DNA of 11,269 bases from Pavlovales sp. CCMP2436 (taxonomy: Eukaryota > Haptophyta > Pavlovophyceae > Pavlovales): positions 293,246-304,514 of the forward strand of contig MU631344.1 of assembly GCA_026770615.1 (NCBI GenBank), in the 5' to 3' direction. Positions 1-7,999 of this stretch are shown piece after piece (the first letter of the stretch is position 1; each line of letters starts with the position of its first letter). A program made the translations under genes and the position numbers. The notes below the pieces were generated by a model that saw only the letters and a list, made by a program, of their open reading frames with translations, was not told where the DNA came from and did no database searches.

Positions 1-1
1 C

Positions 2-250
2 CCCCCCCGCGTGCGCACGCGCCGCCGCACGGCCAGGCTCTTTGGCGACGAGGAAATGGTGTACGTCGGCAAGGTGTGGAACTATCGCGAGCTCGATGGA
101 AACGGCTTCAAGAAGCAGGGCCTTTGGGTGATCAAATACGAGGACGACCCGGAAGATGACACGGAGGAGCTTTCCAAAGCCCTCTCGCGCGCCAGCTGGC
201 TCAGGCTGAGGGGCGCCGCTGCACAGGACCTGGCACAGCGATTACTCTAA
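2..250 (+). CDS. 3' end of unidentified protein, Tudor/SH3-barrel-like segment
   Basis: The frame is open from the left edge and stops at TAA 248-250, so this is the C-terminal part of a gene that starts outside the window, or its last exon. About 80 residues are visible. After a basic stretch comes a segment of the kind G-K-V-W, then W-V-I-K-Y-E-D-D followed by acidic residues and E-E-L. That pattern of small beta strands with a W-x-V-x-Y-E-D core recalls Tudor/chromo-like SH3 barrels found in chromatin proteins and at the ends of some integrases. This is only a resemblance. No catalytic residues, signal peptide or membrane segment is seen. The only nearby start-like codon is a GTG at position 11, not credible as a eukaryotic start. 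Function is unknown. Confidence 0.45.
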   Translation, partial: PPRVRTRRRTARLFGDEEMVYVGKVWNYRELDGNGFKKQGLWVIKYEDDPEDDTEELSKALSRASWLRLRGAAAQDLAQRLL

Positions 251-1038
251 TCAAGCTGCCGCGCTATGCTAGGGTCACATTGATAGTAGTTGCATTAGTA
301 GCAACAGTCCCCTAGATGCGACTAGGTTGGCCATGAAGTAACTAATGGCGAGTTGCAGCGCAGTAGTGTCAAGGCTGTAGCGTCTGTAGCGCCTGGCCTG
401 CAGGCGCGTAACCGTCTTGGCTTGGCTCCACGCACTGACGCTGCACGCGCAACCGTCTTGGCTGTTGTAGCAGTGATGACTCGTGCCATCGTCAGCCGCG
501 CGTGCAGCGTCAGCCGCGCGTGCAGCGTCAGCCGCGCGTGCAGCGTCAGCCGCGCGTGCACCAGCAGTCACGTGCATGGCGTCAGCCGCGCGCAGCTCTC
601 CATCCTTGCGAGACGGTCTCTTCGCGTCGGCCCTGCGGCGTGAGCTCGCAGCGGCCGTAGCTGCCGCGAGCGATCAACCCTGTCGCCTCGTCCGGCCCCG
701 CGAGCTCGCTGCGCTCGCCACTCCGTGCCCTCCCTCTCCGCGCCATCCAACGCTGCCGCCATGGCCCACCAAGCCCTACGCCGCTGCCGCAAACCCACGA
801 CCGTCCTCTGCGGCGGTGGGCACGGCGAAGGCGCGCATCCTAAGTATTCTACACCTGCAACCCAAGTAAAATTATGTATAAAATTAGAATGACGTCCGCT
901 GTGTGCGCGCGCAGCTCGCCGAACCAGCCCCTTTACACGGGGGCGGCTGCTATCTCCTTCCCCCGGCCACGAATCCCAACGAGGGGTCTCTAGCCGGCCG
1001 GGCAGGGTGACTCAATAATCCTCCTCTTAACTGAATAA
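251..1038. other. GC-rich region without a recognisable gene
   Basis: Several open frames cross 350-870 on both strands, but their products are Ala/Arg/Pro-rich low-complexity strings driven by the 18-bp tandem repeat and by high GC. None shows a motif or a credible ATG context. From about 840 the base composition drops towards A+T (around 840-890), which could be an intergenic or UTR stretch. No tRNA or rRNA signature was seen. Confidence 0.5.
491..562. repeat. 18-bp tandem repeat, 4 copies
   Basis: The unit gtcagccgcgcgtgcagc occurs four times head to tail (491, 509, 527, 545). The last copy differs by one base at its end. A shortened relative lies at 581-596. Because 18 is divisible by three, the repeat keeps frames open on both strands and produces spurious Ala/Ser-rich open frames. 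Confidence 0.95.
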
Positions 1039-1045
1039 ACTTTCT
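1039..1045. repeat. Target-site duplication of the foldback element (left copy)
   Basis: The sequence actttct directly abuts the left terminal inverted repeat and is repeated at 1221-1227 directly after the right one. The flanking bases beyond differ, so the duplication is exactly 7 bp as it stands. Confidence 0.8.
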
Positions 1046-1220
1046 GTTGGGATCGGCAATATCGGGCCTTCTTATCTACCACTCGGATAGAAAAGGACGG
1101 TCAGCGCTGACCGTCCTTTTCTATCCGAGTGGTAGATAAAAAGGCCCGATATTGCCGATCCCTGACCGTCCTTTTCTATCCGAGTGGTAGATAAGAAGGC
1201 CCGATATTGCCGATCCCAAC
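1046..1220. mobile_element. Foldback/MITE-like element with 59-bp terminal inverted repeats
   Basis: The left arm 1046-1104 is the exact reverse complement of the right arm 1162-1220 (59 bp; ends gttgggatcggc...gccgatcccaac). Between them, 1107-1161 is a second copy of the right arm, without its last four bases and with one mismatch, so the right side is a 55-bp-period tandem duplication. The left arm and middle copy form an almost perfect hairpin of about 55 bp around the palindrome tcagcgctga (1101-1110). The element is bounded by actttct at 1039-1045 and 1221-1227, a 7-bp target-site duplication. It has no coding capacity, so it is a non-autonomous DNA transposon derivative. A 7-8 bp duplication would suit an hAT-type or similar transposase, but the family is not assignable. 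Confidence 0.85.
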
Positions 1221-1227
1221 ACTTTCT

Positions 1228-1654
1228 TTTCTCAACAACAAACTATACATCATTAGGTCTGTTGGTTGTGTGTGCGAGCTTAGGTTCCTCGAAAGTGAGT
1301 AGTGATGTTGCTGTGTATGCCTCGAATCAGTATTTTTCTGTGCCTGCCATTCTGGGTGAGCGCATGAGTGTGGTTATGGCGTGTGCTGGCTGTTTGCGTG
1401 GTTTCCCTCCTTTTGTGTTTCTGGTTCTTTGTGCTTCTTGTGTTCATGGGCGTGGTACTGGGGCTTCTGTGATCGTTGATGCGCCGTTGGCGGATGTCCA
1501 GGGTGAACCTGCGCGGTAGAGTTCCAGGGTTCGGTGGACTATCTTTCCGTCGGCGTGGTGTGTGGCTACTGCTATATCGACGCGGAGGATGGTGGCTATG
1601 CTATGGATCATGTTGTTGCTCATCCAGTGATTGTCCGTTTCCTGGTATGATATC
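1228..1654. other. T-rich island, origin unknown, with a possible short coding stretch
   Basis: This stretch has visibly lower GC and a strong T bias on the plus strand compared with its surroundings. On the plus strand 1507-1650 is open between two TGA codons (47 residues). It contains a protein-like run with D-Y-L-S-V-G-V-V-C-G-Y-C-Y-I-D and H-V-V-A-H-P-V-I. A second open frame upstream ends at a TAG at 1517-1519, so a one-base shift near 1510 would join the two. No family is recognised. It ends directly at the 3' LTR. Confidence 0.3.
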
Positions 1655-1836
1655 TGATAGAGATGTAGTAGCTGATGCAGCAGTGTCTGAAGCAGACACG
1701 TCGGATCGCCGGCGAGGTCAGGGCTAAGGCCGAGTCTCGGGCGCTCAAGATGTCAAAGACACGAGAACACGTAATCTCAGTGTCCGGGAGAGTCCGGGGA
1801 ATAACGGAATCCGTAAATCCCTATTTCCCCCTGACA
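1655..1836 (-). repeat. 3' LTR of the copia element (182 bp)
   Basis: On the minus strand it begins TGTCAGGGGG and ends CTCTATCA. It aligns without gaps to 10262-10443 at a constant offset of 8607. There are four substitutions, at 1678, 1760, 1783 and 1826. The polypurine tract lies immediately upstream in the minus direction. Confidence 0.85.
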
Positions 1837-1845
1837 CCCCCTCAC
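1837..1845 (-). promoter_or_regulatory. Polypurine tract of the copia element
   Basis: Read on the minus strand, GTGAGGGGG directly precedes the 3' LTR. A purine run in this place is the plus-strand primer in LTR retrotransposon reverse transcription. It is short (7 uninterrupted purines), but its exact adjacency to the TG end of the LTR supports the call. Confidence 0.6.
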
Positions 1846-1908
1846 AGTCGCGCGTGCGGTGCAAGCTGCAGCGCAGGCGTGGCTGTAAAACCGGATATTT
1901 AAAAGTGT

Positions 1909-2557
1909 GACCCCACCAAACTGTCAAACTATAGGGACCTCGCCCTCCAGAGCGTCATTTATAAGCTCCCCGCAGCATTCATCGCGGGCCAACTACTAGG
2001 CGCTGCGGGTCGGATGGAACTCCTATCGGAACAATAGCTCGCGGCCAGAAAGAACGGCAGAGCGGCGAATCACGTAGCAGTGATGGCTGCGGCCATAGCG
2101 GAGGCCACGGCGGCAGGAAGAGAACTACACATCATAACGTGCGATATTCAACAAACTTTTGACGCCGTCTCACGCTACGCACTGTGGGAAGCCATAGAAC
2201 TCCACGACTACCCAGCCGAGACTATACGACGAGTTCGCATGCTCCAAACATGCACCGGGGCCACCGTGCGAGCACAGTACGGAAGATCAAAAGACCCTGT
2301 CACTACCACAATGGGGTGCAAGCAAGGCTGCCCCCTGAGCCCGATCACCTACTGCTTATTTATGAATATGCTCCACCGACAGCTGGACAAGTATCCTGGC
2401 GGCTACCAACCGACCCCGCCACCAGGCCACACCCACAGGAAACTGTGCACCCCACTAAAATACCAAGCGTACATGGACGATCTAGCACTCTTTGCAGAGA
2501 ACGCTTGTGCAGCCCAGGGCATGATGGGGATAGCAGACCGCTTTAACAAACTACAGT
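1909..2557 (+). pseudogene. LINE-type (non-LTR) reverse transcriptase fragment
   Basis: Plus-strand frame 1 shows the ordered motifs of a non-LTR retrotransposon RT. An N-Y-R-D-L-A-L-Q-S-V-I-Y-K-L block comes near 1927-1968 (canonical N-Y-R-P-I-S-L). The motif A aspartates are in D-I-Q-Q-T-F-D near 2143-2163. Motif B K-Q-G-C-P-L-S-P is near 2320-2343. The Y-M-D-D catalytic box is near 2470-2481, followed by L-A-L-F. A TAG at 2035-2037 interrupts the frame and there is no start. The homology ends at about 2557, where unrelated fibrillin-derived sequence begins, so thumb, 3' end and endonuclease are missing. Truncation at both ends is not the usual 5' truncation of a LINE insertion and points to rearrangement. 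It lies inside the copia element on the opposite strand. Confidence 0.85.
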
Positions 2558-2577
2558 GTCTAGACCTCGAACACCAA

Positions 2578-3036
2578 CCCGCATCGAGGCTGAGCAGCGC
2601 CACGAGAGAGGCAAGCCCGGGGCTCTGCCCGCCGGAGTAGAGAAACTTCCACTTGCCGTTCAGCAGTGCAGAGGTGGCGGGCGCCTCGGTGGGGTTCAGC
2701 TTCTCGAGCTGCAGCAGCAACTCGGCGATCAGCTCGCGGTCCACCTGTCTAAATGCAGCAGGGCGCAAGGCGGGGTGCGGGGTGCGAGCGTGAGACGAGG
2801 TGGCGGCAAGCTCTACGGCGACCCAAGACAACCCAGCCTAAAGCCCCAGCCAAGCCACAACCCCACGTCACAGCCCCAATTCCCAGCTTCAGTCACAGGT
2901 CGAGCTGTCATCTGAGGGTGTGCGCTCACGTTGCGCGGCGAGGCGCCGAGTGCGAGCGAGTTGATCCCGTTGCCCAACTCGGAGATGAGGCTCTCCTTGA
3001 CGACGCTCAGCTCGTCGAGTTGCTGCTGGGGTATAC
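2578..3036 (-). pseudogene. PAP/fibrillin (plastid lipid-associated protein) gene fragment with intron
   Basis: Two minus-strand exon pieces join in phase 0. The upstream piece (about 3036-2930) encodes K-E-S-L-I-S-E-L-G-N-G-I-N-S-L-A-L-G-A-S-P-R-N. The downstream piece (2744 to about 2578) encodes D-R-E-L-I-A-E-L-L-L-Q-L-E-K-L-N-P-T, then L-L-N-G-K-W-K-F-L-Y-S-G-G and S-P-G-L-A. That helix followed by L-N-P-T and L-L-N-G-K-W-x-x-L-Y is the N-terminal hallmark of the PAP/fibrillin domain, whose members coat plastoglobules or thylakoids and are confined to plastid-bearing organisms and cyanobacteria. Only about 90 residues of a domain usually near 150-200 are present. The upstream end abuts the RNase H end; the downstream end abuts the LINE fragment. 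A GTTGGT at 2577-2572 could be the next donor site. It is not expected to make a functional protein here. Confidence 0.8.
2745..2929 (-). other. Spliceosomal intron inside the fibrillin fragment (185 nt)
   Basis: The donor on the minus strand is AAC|GTGAGC and the acceptor is TTTAGACAG|GTGGAC. Removing the intron joins the two fibrillin exons in phase 0 with no lost or extra residues around the junction. The sequence before the acceptor is C-rich. The intron is therefore inferred both from its signals and from the continuity of the protein. Confidence 0.75.
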
Positions 3037-4950
3037 GAGCTGTTCGCGCAGCGTGAGGAAGCAGTCGACGGTCAGGCACTTGGTCAGGACGTCGGCGGTC
3101 ATGTGGTCCGTGTCTGTCCAGAGCATACGCGTGCGGTTGGCGCTCGTGAACTCGCGCATGCGGTGGATACGCGTGCGTATGTGCCGCAGCGACGGAGCGG
3201 AGCCGTTGTCAATGGTGTGGATGACCTTCTGCAGGCCAACGTTGTCGGTCACGAACGGGAAGGGTTCGTCTAGGCGGGCGCGCAGCACCGGCGAGAGCTC
3301 AAACGCTGCGAGAAAGACCCCAGCGAACGTCTCCCAGAACACCAGCGCCTCGTCGCCTGCGTATAGCTCGGTCTCCGTCGACGAGCTGCCGACGTACGTG
3401 ACTTTGTCAATCTTCCAGAAGAACGGCGTGCCGTTCAGGAAGGCGATGACGCCCGCCGTCGAGGAAGAGTCGGTCGGGTCGCCCGCGAAGGTCACGTCGT
3501 AGGCGATGCGGTCGAGCGGCAGGTTGGGGACGGTGAACTGCGTGTCGTGCGTGTGGCCGTCGGCGCGGAAGAGCAGGCCGTAGTCGTCCGTGCTTGCGAG
3601 GAAGCGGAGGACATCGCTGGCGGCCTCCTTGTGCAGCGGTCCTGCGCGTTCTATCGCCCGCGCCAGGAAGTGCACCGCGTAGGCGACGTCTGGGCGTGTA
3701 CGTGCTGCAATGAAGGTGAGCATTCCCAGGAGCTCTTGGTACAGCTTCTTGCAGCGGCCGGCGTCCCCGACGTAGCTCGCAGTCGTCCCCGTTGATAGAC
3801 GTGCCCATACTGTGACAGTCATCGGGGTGGTGCGCAGTGGCACTGTGCCGATCTCTGCCGGCAGAAAGCGTCTCACCGCGTCCGCTATGTGCTGCTGGCA
3901 CGAGGCATGCATGCCTTGTGTGCGTACGGCGATGCGCAGCTGTGGCGTGCCCTCCGCTGGGCCGCCGAGTGCCATGTTGACGCCGATGAACACACCTGGT
4001 TGGCCCGACTTGAGCAGGCCGTCCAGCTTTGTCACGAGCTCCTCAAATTTGGCGGCGAGAGCGCCGGGCGGGGCGCCGCACGCCGCGAGTAAATCGTCGT
4101 CGACGTGTAGTACGAGGAGCATGAACCACGCGTTGGTGCCGTCCGCATTGAGGTGCACGAGCGAATAGAGGCAGGGTTGGTCGCCAAGGAGATCGAACCC
4201 GATGCCGCGCAGTACCAGGTCAAAGTGCCGCACAAAGAGCCGCGCTGACTCCTTGAGACCATAGAGTGCCTTGCGCACGCGCACCCAGACGGTGCCGGCT
4301 CGGCCGTGAGCCGCATGTACGTGGGCGGGATGATGCCGTCGTCGGGCAGGTCAGCCTATACGTAGGCATTGACGACATCTGCCTGAAGGACCTCTCCCGA
4401 GCAGGTGACGATGATCGCGCAGAAGAGGAGGAACATGAACCAGTCAATACAGGGAGCGTAAGTGGGCACGTCGAAGCCGCCGTCCTCGTCTCCGCGCATG
4501 CAGAGGCGTGCCTTGGCCAGGCCCTGCTTGAGCACGAGCTGCCCGTCGAAATCCTTCTTGACCGGGATGACGCTCGAGCCCTCGGGCAGGGTCGCTCCTG
4601 AGTAGGCCTCGAAGGTGCCGATCCGCACGAGGTTGCCGACCTCCTTGTCCTTGGCATTGTCGATCAGGGTCGCGCGCGTTGTGTCCGTGTCGATGGGCCG
4701 TCGCCGCGCCGTTGCCGTAAGCACCATCTCATGCGCGATGCCGGGCTGGTCGATCGTAAGGTACGCGAGGTCGACTGACTCGTACGTGTAGTTCTGCTGC
4801 GCGAGGAGGGCCGTCTGTACTGAGGGGCGGTTCTCACTGATGCCGGGGAAGTCCAGCTCGCTCACGCGGTAGTTCTGCGTGACGATCGTCGCCCCCGTCG
4901 TGAGTCGGAACAGTGCGCCCGTCTGCCGCATGCAAGAGACGGCACACATC
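3007..4950 (-). pseudogene. Copia reverse transcriptase and RNase H region of pol
   Basis: Reading down the minus strand, the RT begins near 4945. Its first part has V-I-P-V-K-K-D-F-D-G, K-A-R-L-C-M-R-G, T-Y-A-P and Q-A-D-V-V-N-A-Y (typical copia blocks), then hits TAG at 4356-4358. It reads on to about 4300, where a frameshift (4293-4305) is needed to reach V-R-K-A-L-Y-G-L-K. From there 425 codons are open. The catalytic box is L-H-V-D-D-D at 4093-4107, with H in place of the usual Y and both aspartates kept. RNase H shows Y-D-V-T-F-A-G-D (about 3480-3506), S-S-T-E-T-E-L and T-D-N, then D-V-L-T-K near the end. The last residues before TGA 3007-3009 already belong to fibrillin-derived sequence in another frame. 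The product would copy element RNA into DNA in cytoplasmic particles. Confidence 0.9.
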
Positions 4951-4958
4951 CTCAGCAG

Positions 4959-5277
4959 CCAGAGCATCGGCTCGGCGCGCGATGACCCCTCCCGCGGCCA
5001 GAGCATCGGCTCGGCGCGCGATGAAACTCTCTGCAGCCAGATCACCGGCTCGGCGCGCAAGCACCTCGACCCCTTCCGCGGCCAGAGCATCGGCTCGGCG
5101 CGCGATGACATCCTCGGCGGCCAGAGCACCGGCTCGGCGCGCAAGCACCTCGACCCCTCCCGCGGCCAGAGCATCGGCTCGGCGCGCGATGACACCCTCG
5201 GCGGCCAGAGCACCGGCTCGGCGCGCAAGCACCTCGACCCCTCCCGCGGCCAGAGCATCGGCTCGGCGCGCGATGAC
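4959..5277. repeat. Higher-order tandem repeat of 39- and 45-bp units (84-bp period)
   Basis: Eight units start with ccaga(g/t)ca(t/c)cggctcggcg: 4959, 4998, 5037, 5082, 5121, 5166, 5205 and 5250. Units of 39 bp (cgcgatga...) alternate with units of 45 bp (cgcaagcacctcgac...), giving an 84-bp higher-order period from 4998 on. The last copies are almost identical, so they arose recently. All lengths are multiples of three and the units lack stops in several frames, so long frames run through on both strands. On the plus strand the unit reads S-I-G-S-A-R-D-D; on the minus strand R-A-E-P-M-L-W-P. It lies at the RT-side edge of the inverted integrase segment. Confidence 0.95.
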
Positions 5278-6633
5278 CACGGCCCACTCGGTTCAATGTG
5301 CTTTGTTCTGACGACAGAGGGGACAGAACTCGTTTCTACCCGCACACGCCTCGGCAGGGCCATGACCGGCCGGCCACTCGCGCCGACTGACGAGACCGCC
5401 GAGCCTCGACCGGTGACGCCACCGACGACAGTTAACGTGCCCCGTATCGAGATCATCCCACCTCTAGACGGACCGCGTACGGGCTTCCTTCATTCCTTCG
5501 ATGAAATTGCACCCAGTCCGGAGCGAGGCTTGCAAGTAGCCCCCACGCCGACGCCCGAGTCAGCGAGGCAGGCGCACGCGCGCACGTCTGATGCAAACAT
5601 CGCCCACGCGACAGGCGCCGACCCCTCCCACGCACCAGCGGACTGGGACTCGTTCGAGACAGACGCAACCGCGCGGCCACGCCTCATCGCGCACAACACG
5701 GCGCACATCGCTCGGCCATGCCAGGCTCTCACCGCGGTAGAGCTCGCCATCACAGCGCGACGTTTCGGCAGCGTTGGCGAGAGACTCCTCACTGAGCTCC
5801 TACGCCGCCCGGACGCGACACATTTCCCGGCGCCGCCATCGGACAGAGAGGGCACCAACGCATGCATCAGAGCAGCGACACGGCCAGGCTGACGGGGACT
5901 CGCAGAGCCGAGCCACTTTAACTTCAGCCTGCACATCGACTGGCTCCTCGTCAACCATTACGCCTTCGCCTGGGACGGACAAGTCGTACGCAAAGCACTC
6001 ATCTTTCAAGACCGCCACACCGGGCTCCTATGGGCTTACTGCACGCGCCGGCGCGACCACGACGCAGTCTGCGCAGCGATCGAGGCTTGGGTGCTACGCT
6101 ACGGTGCTTCGATCACCTTGTCGTCGGACAACGCACCCGAGCTTCAGGGCGAACGTATAGACCGCCTCCGCGCATACTACGGCATCACGGATGTGCGGAC
6201 GGGTGCATCGTATCACCCGCACCAGAACGGCGCGGTCATGAGCGCGATGGATCCGCTCAAGAGGCGCATGGCCAGCCTGCTACACGAGGCAGGACTCTCG
6301 CCAGAACAGTTTTGGCCGCTCGCACTCGCACACGCACTCGACATCGAAAACGTGCTGCCCAGGCCGGCCGCCCCAGCGCCGCATGCGACCGCGCGCGCAA
6401 CGGGCGAGGAGGACACGCCGCATCTACCGCCCGACATCGACTAGAAGGCAGGCTGGCTTTCCTCTATCGAGCGCGTACACCATTGGCAGGTCTCGCTTAG
6501 ATACTTCCACACTTTTGGGTGCAAGGCGTGGGTCCTGACGCGCGGCAGCTACATGCAGACTGGCGCACTCCGACTACGCGGCGTCAACGCGATATACATC
6601 GGCACGGGCACGCGCGCTCGAGTCATAAGGTAG
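5278..6633 (+). pseudogene. Copia pre-integrase and integrase region, inverted relative to the rest of pol
   Basis: One plus-strand frame runs from the repeat array to TAG 6631-6633, broken by TGA 5890-5892 and TAG 6442-6444. Residues near 5745-5890 resemble the copia pre-integrase zinc segment (R-F-G-S-V-G-E-R-L-L-T-E-L-L, later N-A-C-I), but the His/Cys ligands are mostly lost. The catalytic core follows: first Asp in L-H-I-D-W (5938-5940), then G-L-L-W-A-Y, second Asp in S-D-N-A-P-E (6127-6129), then Y-H-P-H-Q-N-G. At the place of the catalytic Glu stands Met (6238-6240). Past the second stop, F-G-C-K-A-W and A-I-Y-I-G match the copia integrase C-terminal linker. Integrase normally inserts the cDNA into the genome; this copy cannot be active. 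Protease and RT of the same element lie on the other strand. Confidence 0.85.
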
Positions 6634-6679
6634 CGGGCGTCGCCCGCCCGTCCCCTGCGCTGTGGACTCGAACGAGTCC
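6633..6679. repeat. Two adjacent short palindromes at the protease/integrase junction
   Basis: gcgggcg-t-cgcccgc occupies 6633-6647 and ggactcg-aa-cgagtcc occupies 6664-6679. Both are perfect 7-bp stems. They fall where plus-strand integrase homology ends and minus-strand protease homology ends, that is, at the inferred inversion breakpoint. Confidence 0.75.
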
Positions 6680-7192
6680 GTCCGCGCTGAGCGGGTAGTA
6701 TCATGCGCCTTGCCCGCGCTCAGACCAGACTGCGCCGTTGCTGCTCTGGACGTAGAGTGCGCCCGGCCCGAGCTTGCGCTGCAGAGCTGGCAGCGATATG
6801 ATGTCCACCGGTAGGTCGGAACACACTAGTGCAGGGAGCACGGTGGCCTCCCCTCTGCCAAGGTCGACTTGAATCAGTACTGCCTGCCGCGCCTTGCTGC
6901 CCCCTATGCCGGCAATGTCCACGTCGACATCGCGCATGGAGCCTGCCGCCACGTGAGCCGCTTTCGCGTCTCGGACCATGCCTAGCGTGGCGCCGGTGTC
7001 CAGGATGGAAATGCCGGTCCGCTCCTGCCGCTGTCGGTAGCTGCCAAGGAGGGCAATGCTGAAGGCGGCTTCCCGGTGTAGCTCATCATCGCTCGAGTCC
7101 TCACCGAGTTTGAGGTCCGGCAACGAGTCGATGCTCGAGTCGCCGCCCATGAGGCTTGGGCAGCTGGATGTACTCGTTTCGGTTGCTTGAGA

Positions 7193-7357
7193 CGGCGTCA
7201 GGGGCGATTCTTTTGGCGGGGTAGGCGCCGACATTGGAAGAGGCTGTCGAGGCGGCGTCAGGGGCGATTCTTTTGGCGGAGTAGGCGCCAACGTTGGAAT
7301 CGGCGGTGGAGGCGGCGTCGGGGCAGATTCTTTTGGCGGAGTAGGCGCCGACGTGGA
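7193..7357 (-). repeat. 60-bp tandem repeat coding a Pro-rich linker (about 2.75 copies)
   Basis: The units start at 7193, 7253 and 7313; the third is partial. On the minus strand each encodes a 20-residue unit containing A-P-T-P-P-K-E-S. It forms a flexible linker between the Gag helical part and the protease. The period is exact, so frame is preserved. Confidence 0.9.
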
Positions 7358-7999
7358 CTCTGGGGAGGGTAACAGCTTTAGATTAAAGCTCACCTTTGAT
7401 TTCAGTATTAGCAGAGATCGGTTGGTCGGCGTCGGCTGCGGCTGCATCCTGCGTCTTGTGGCTTGCTGCGATGCTGCGCGCTGGAAGTTCGTTGGCTTGA
7501 CGACGGGCTGCTCGGAGAAGGCATCGACGGGCGTGCTGCGGGGCGCGTTGTACATCGCGTTGTCGGCGCGGCCTCGCTGTCCGTGTAAGCTGGGCGCTGC
7601 GGTGGGGTGCAACGCGCTGTTGATGAGGCTGTTGCGTAGCCTGTCCAGAGCGTGCGCTGCGTAGCCGAAGGAGCCGGGGGCATGGTGCCCGCGTTCGCCT
7701 GCGATTAATTGGGCCGCGGAGCTGAGTAGGTGCGCAGCACCGCCGTTGAGAAAGGAGGTGAGTGCACTAAGCACGATCACGGCTGCGTCCGCCACGCTGT
7801 GCGCCATGTCGCTCAGCTGCGACGCAGAGCGGCAGTCCTCGAGGGCCTTCTCGAGTGGCTTTTGCAGCGACTTGGCCTCCGTGGCGACTCTGGTGTCCCG
7901 CATCTCGTTCGTGCGGTCGTCATTACCTCGTGAGCGCTCGAGGGTCATCTCCTGTCGTGACGGCGTCTTGAAGCGGTCCTCGTAGCTGGAGAGCCCTCT

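Noticed and set aside
353..869. Ala/Ser/Pro-rich open frames as a gene, perhaps a transit peptide.
   Set aside because: They are low-complexity, overlapping in all frames, driven by an 18-bp repeat and high GC, and the longest begins with GTG.
1655..1836. The 182-bp repeats as two independent MITE or SINE insertions.
   Set aside because: TG...CA ends, an adjacent TGG primer site at one copy and a purine run at the other, and copia genes between them fit LTRs better. No target duplication flanks either copy alone.
3407..4168. Alternative minus and plus frames of 100-160 residues over RT/RNase H.
   Set aside because: They overlap a frame with clear RT and RNase H motifs and are explained by high GC at third positions.
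4959..5277. CRISPR-like array because of regular similar units.
   Set aside because: Units are contiguous and alike over their whole length with no unique spacers, no leader and no cas genes, in a eukaryotic context. It is a tandem repeat.
4879..5456. Long open frames on both strands through the repeat array, seemingly giving a repeat-containing protein joined to RT or integrase.
   Set aside because: Repeat units are multiples of three and stop-free in several frames, so openness is not evidence of coding. Neither strand shows a recognised domain in the array itself.
4911..6580. Similar short texts (Q-T-G-A-L...R-L) at 4911-4940 on the minus strand and 6550-6580 on the plus strand as inverted repeats that drove the inversion.
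   Set aside because: Similarity is short and gapped, and integrase-type sequence continues past 6580 on the plus strand, so the breakpoint is not there.
7187..7985. Plus-strand Arg/Trp-rich and other frames opposite Gag/protease.
   Set aside because: They are the antisense shadow of the Pro-rich repeat and helical Gag part. No domain or ATG context supports them.
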